Source: Seiridium cupressi (lineage: Eukaryota > Ascomycota > Sordariomycetes > Amphisphaeriales > Sporocadaceae). From it: a DNA stretch of 64,000 bases. A program made the translations under genes and the position numbers. Shown here in pieces: positions 61,254-64,000 of the stretch; position 1 is the first letter of the stretch, and each line of letters begins with the position of its first letter. Under the pieces are notes generated by a model. It had not been told where the DNA came from and did no database searches. It was given only the letters and a program-made list of their open reading frames with translations. The stretch spans positions 1 to 64,000 of the forward strand of contig JARVKI010000036.1 in assembly GCA_036674765.1 (NCBI GenBank), read 5' to 3'.

Positions 61254-62515
61254 TCATAGGACAAGGTAGCCGAGGAAGGCGGAAGCGCCAAGGAGGACAA
61301 AGTTCATGCCCTGCTTCATGGCACCGCTGCCAGCAGGAGCACTGGTTGTAGCGGCGTTTGTCGACGAGGCAGTGGAGCTGACGAAGGTGCCGGTGGCAGT
61401 GGTAGCAATGGTCTCAGTGCCAGTAGCGCTGAGGGTAACGTTGGTGTCGCTTCCTCCGGTAGCCAGAGTGAGGCCGCCAGCGCTGGTAATAGTAGCAGTC
61501 GACATGGTGGTCTTGGAGCTGTTGCCGCTGTTGGTGGAAGAGTCGCCGCTGCTGGCAGTGCCGGTCTTGGAGGAGCTAGCGGCAGAGCTGGTGCTGGAGC
61601 CAGTGTTGGCATCTGCAGCATCAGTGAGGACCTTGATGCTCTGGTATGAACCATCAGAACCATCGGACCAGCTGTAGTATTTGGCACCCTCAACACCATT
61701 GCTGTAGTCCTGGATGGAGATGGACTTGTAGTAGGCCTTGAACGGAGCCTCGTCGAAGTTGGTGTAGCCACCGGCCCACTCGACGGTGCCGTTGGCAGCA
61801 TCCTTGCGGCCAGCGACCCAGGTTCCAAGCTTGATCTGCATGGGAGTCTGGGGGAATCGGGTGCCATCCTTGGCGTCGGAGTAGAGCAGAGTGCGGACCA
61901 GGTTGCCATCAATGAACCACTTGACGTACTCGCTGGTCCAGTCGATGGTGTAAGTGTGGAAGTCGCTCTGGGGGTTGTTGACGGGGTGGTAGGCACCACG
62001 GTCGTAGGTGGTGGTATCACCCTTGCCGAAGTAGTTGGTCTGCACCTGGGTTGCGTCACCACCGAGCCACTCCCAATCGATCTCGTCGAGGTCATCGGAC
62101 TGCAGGACGAAGCTGGTCACAACACCCTGACCAGTGCAGGCACGAAGGGTAATATCGATCTTGCCGAAGAAGATGTACTTGTTCGCCGAGATGGTGGGAG
62201 CGTCGGTCTCCGTGTTGATTGTGAAGACAGCACCGAGCGAGTCATCGAAGCTGAGGGTGGTGCCTATAGCCTCGTCAAAGAGGTCGACCTTGCCCTTGGT
62301 GAAGTCGCCTTCGTAGGTGGTACCTAGAGCGGCATCGTCGGGGCACGCTGGTTGTCCATGTCAGTTCAAGAGCTCTTGAATAACGACCCGTACAGGCATT
62401 ATGCTACAGGGCACTTACTCTTCTCCATGGGGTTGCAGCTGGTGTAGGTCTGGGCAGAGACCAGCTGGGAGGCGGCCAAGACCACCGCAGTGGCGGAAAT
62501 CACTTTGGAGAACAT
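61254..62515 (-). CDS. GPI-anchored GH16 cell-wall transglycosylase (CRH/UTR2 family)
   Basis: Cross-links chitin to beta-glucan in the wall by transglycosylation. Model: exons 62515-62419 and 62347-61254 (phase 1, A|CG giving KTCPDDAALG), 396 aa. Signal peptide MFSKVISATAVVLAASQLVSA, mature start near QTYTSCNP, a family-typical opening. Catalytic motif DEIDWEW at 120-126: Glu 121 nucleophile, Asp 123, Glu 125 acid/base. Further GH16 marks: HTYTIDWTSEYVKWFIDG and FPQTPMQIKLGTWVAG. The last 120 residues are Ser/Thr-rich and probably O-mannosylated, ending in a GPI signal (small residues near AGSGAMKQ, then the hydrophobic tail NFVLLGASAFLGYLVL). No CBM18 module. Complete and probably active. 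Confidence 0.95.
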
Positions 62516-64000
62516 CTTGGCTGGGTTGTATAGGGAGAGAGATGGGATGGTGACTGCCGATGAGTTGCTCTGAGATGTTGGCTGGAATGCGAGGGTTCAG
62601 AAATATCGGAGAGCGGCCTTGAGATTATTACGAATCGTTTAATAGACGGGGGAAGGAGCAAGATAGAGCATATAAACAAGTGGCTGGTACCGGCTTGCTT
62701 GTACTATAGAAGTAGTGCGTTAACGAGAGACACTAAAGTTGAAAATGAACCGAGACGCTGCAACGCGCGTGGCTGGCGATGATCAGCAGCCTGCAATGGA
62801 GAATGTGTGAGCGAATGTGGGATGGGGAAACAGGAGGTCATTCGCAAGCTGATCCGGGCGAGACGATGGTTTTATTCCCTCTAGACAGTAGAGTCTCTCG
62901 CTGTCTCTTTGTGGTCGACTTTGCGGTCGAATCCTCAGCCGTAACCCGTCGCGCTTGGGGGATCCCCTGCGATCCGCAGGGGGCCCCATTGAACAATCTC
63001 ATGATGGACGCGGACTAACCTTTCCAAGAATGCACTAGACGAGTGGCACTGCTGCCAGGAACAGGGGGTTCTCTGGCCGTTCTGCCGGGGGAGGTTTGAC
63101 TTGTGCCTGACATAATTCTTCGTGATGATCCTTGTCGGGGGCCCTTTGAGTCTTTGACAGATCTAAGCGCACCGACTTGCAAACCACAGCCTTTCCCGAA
63201 AACGACGTTGCGTTGATTTGCATAGGTAGCACGTCCCTCCACTGCTTTCACTATGGCATGAAGTCATCGACAAGGAAAGCTTCTCCATCGATCTGCCCAA
63301 GTCTAGGATGCACGACCGCCCAGACTCGAGTGCAGACAGGAGACGCCGTACGACCCACAACCGTCAGTAGGATCTGCGAGGTTGGTCGCACCGTCAACCA
63401 AGAGGGCTGGCGCATACATACGGCGTCTGTCAGCTGCAAGATGGGCACACTTCACTTGCGCCCGTTCTGCAGTCAGCGGCGAGCCCACCTCAAGGGCCGA
63501 CTTTCCAGATGCCCATCCGAATGCGGGCAGGCCAAGCTTTGCTAACCCAAAGGCAAAAGGCGCAGTGACAGAGAGGGCCCCTCATTGCTTCTTAGTCCTC
63601 TAGGCATCAAGTACATTGCATCACGGCCCAGCGAATCAGCAGCGCTGGTGGGTGGATCGAATAGGGGTTCAAAACAAGCTTAAGACGAACCAAGCAATTC
63701 ATTTCGTTAGAGCCTACTTCATGAGCCCACCATACACAAGGTACTTCGCAAGGCTGGTCAAGGATACGGTGGTTATCCAACTACGGTAGGCCATATGATC
63801 ACAATGATCTGATCTAACGTTAGGTAGGGATTGATTGATTAAAAGGACGGGGTTCGTTTTATGCTGCTGCCGCTCTGCGGCTTGGGCTGAGCGCGGGAGA
63901 TTTCCAGCGTTATGGGCGTTCCTTCCAACTGGGAGACCTCTGGTCTCAGTGATTTTTGTCGCATGCTGAAGCGTTTCAAGCAAGTATTGAGTTGCAGGTT
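62516..64000. other. GH16 promoter and spacer to window end
   Basis: About 1.5 kb upstream of the GH16 gene. Short overlapping frames on both strands, none with a domain. No gene called. Confidence 0.5.

Noticed and set aside
61316..62095. 259-codon second minus-strand frame in the GH16 gene
   Set aside because: Ser/Thr/Pro shadow of the GH16 frame; only the other frame has the DEIDWEW catalytic motif, signal peptide and GPI tail.

Overview
The window is nuclear DNA of a filamentous ascomycete (Pezizomycotina; a Dothideomycete is my best guess). The reasons are: short spliceosomal introns of about 50-190 nt with GT..AG ends and CTAAC/CTGAC-like branch points; a Zn2Cys6 regulator with a fungal MHR domain; a GPI-anchored GH16 cell-wall transglycosylase; a HET-domain/ankyrin pseudogene; and long single-copy housekeeping genes whose closest recognisable relatives are fungal. 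Class-level placement is inference. Exon joins were made by eye from reading frame, splice signals and family conservation. Every spliced model below closes to a whole number of codons.

Layout. 0-34.8 kb is a dense housekeeping block: SUP35/eRF3 (-), a Yrb30-type RanGTP-binding protein (+), an SNF2-family ATPase (-), an unknown two-exon protein (+), a tautomerase (+), NOT1/CDC39 (-), a secreted histidine phosphatase (-), a membrane-anchored lactonohydrolase (-), DNA2 (-) and an unknown membrane protein (+). 34.8-49 kb is gene-poor and accessory-like. It holds a broken Ser/Thr-rich single-pass surface-protein gene, one intact Zn2Cys6 regulator, a heavily damaged HET-ankyrin gene ending at a 31-nt poly(A), and a tRNA-like element. 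48.9-62.5 kb returns to normal genes: a Tco89-like protein with an in-frame TAG followed by 75 more open codons, an MFS transporter of the MFSD5 type, a USP-type deubiquitinase and a CRH-type GH16 enzyme. The final 1.5 kb has no gene I can support.

Functionally the intact genes cover translation termination (eRF3), mRNA deadenylation (NOT1), Ran-dependent transport (Yrb30-like), chromatin or SUMO-linked DNA translocation (SNF2), Okazaki-fragment and replication-fork processing (DNA2), ubiquitin removal (USP), nitrogen/TOR signalling (Tco89-like, DAL81/TamA-like) and the cell wall (GH16). They do not form one pathway or a biosynthetic cluster, and I see no operon, CRISPR or defence-island structure, as expected for a fungus. 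The most unusual points are the apparent nonsense codon inside the Tco89-like gene, the eRF3 intron placed inside the prion-like domain, the SUMO-interaction-like motifs in the SNF2 protein, and two pseudogenes whose stop codons fit C-to-T decay.
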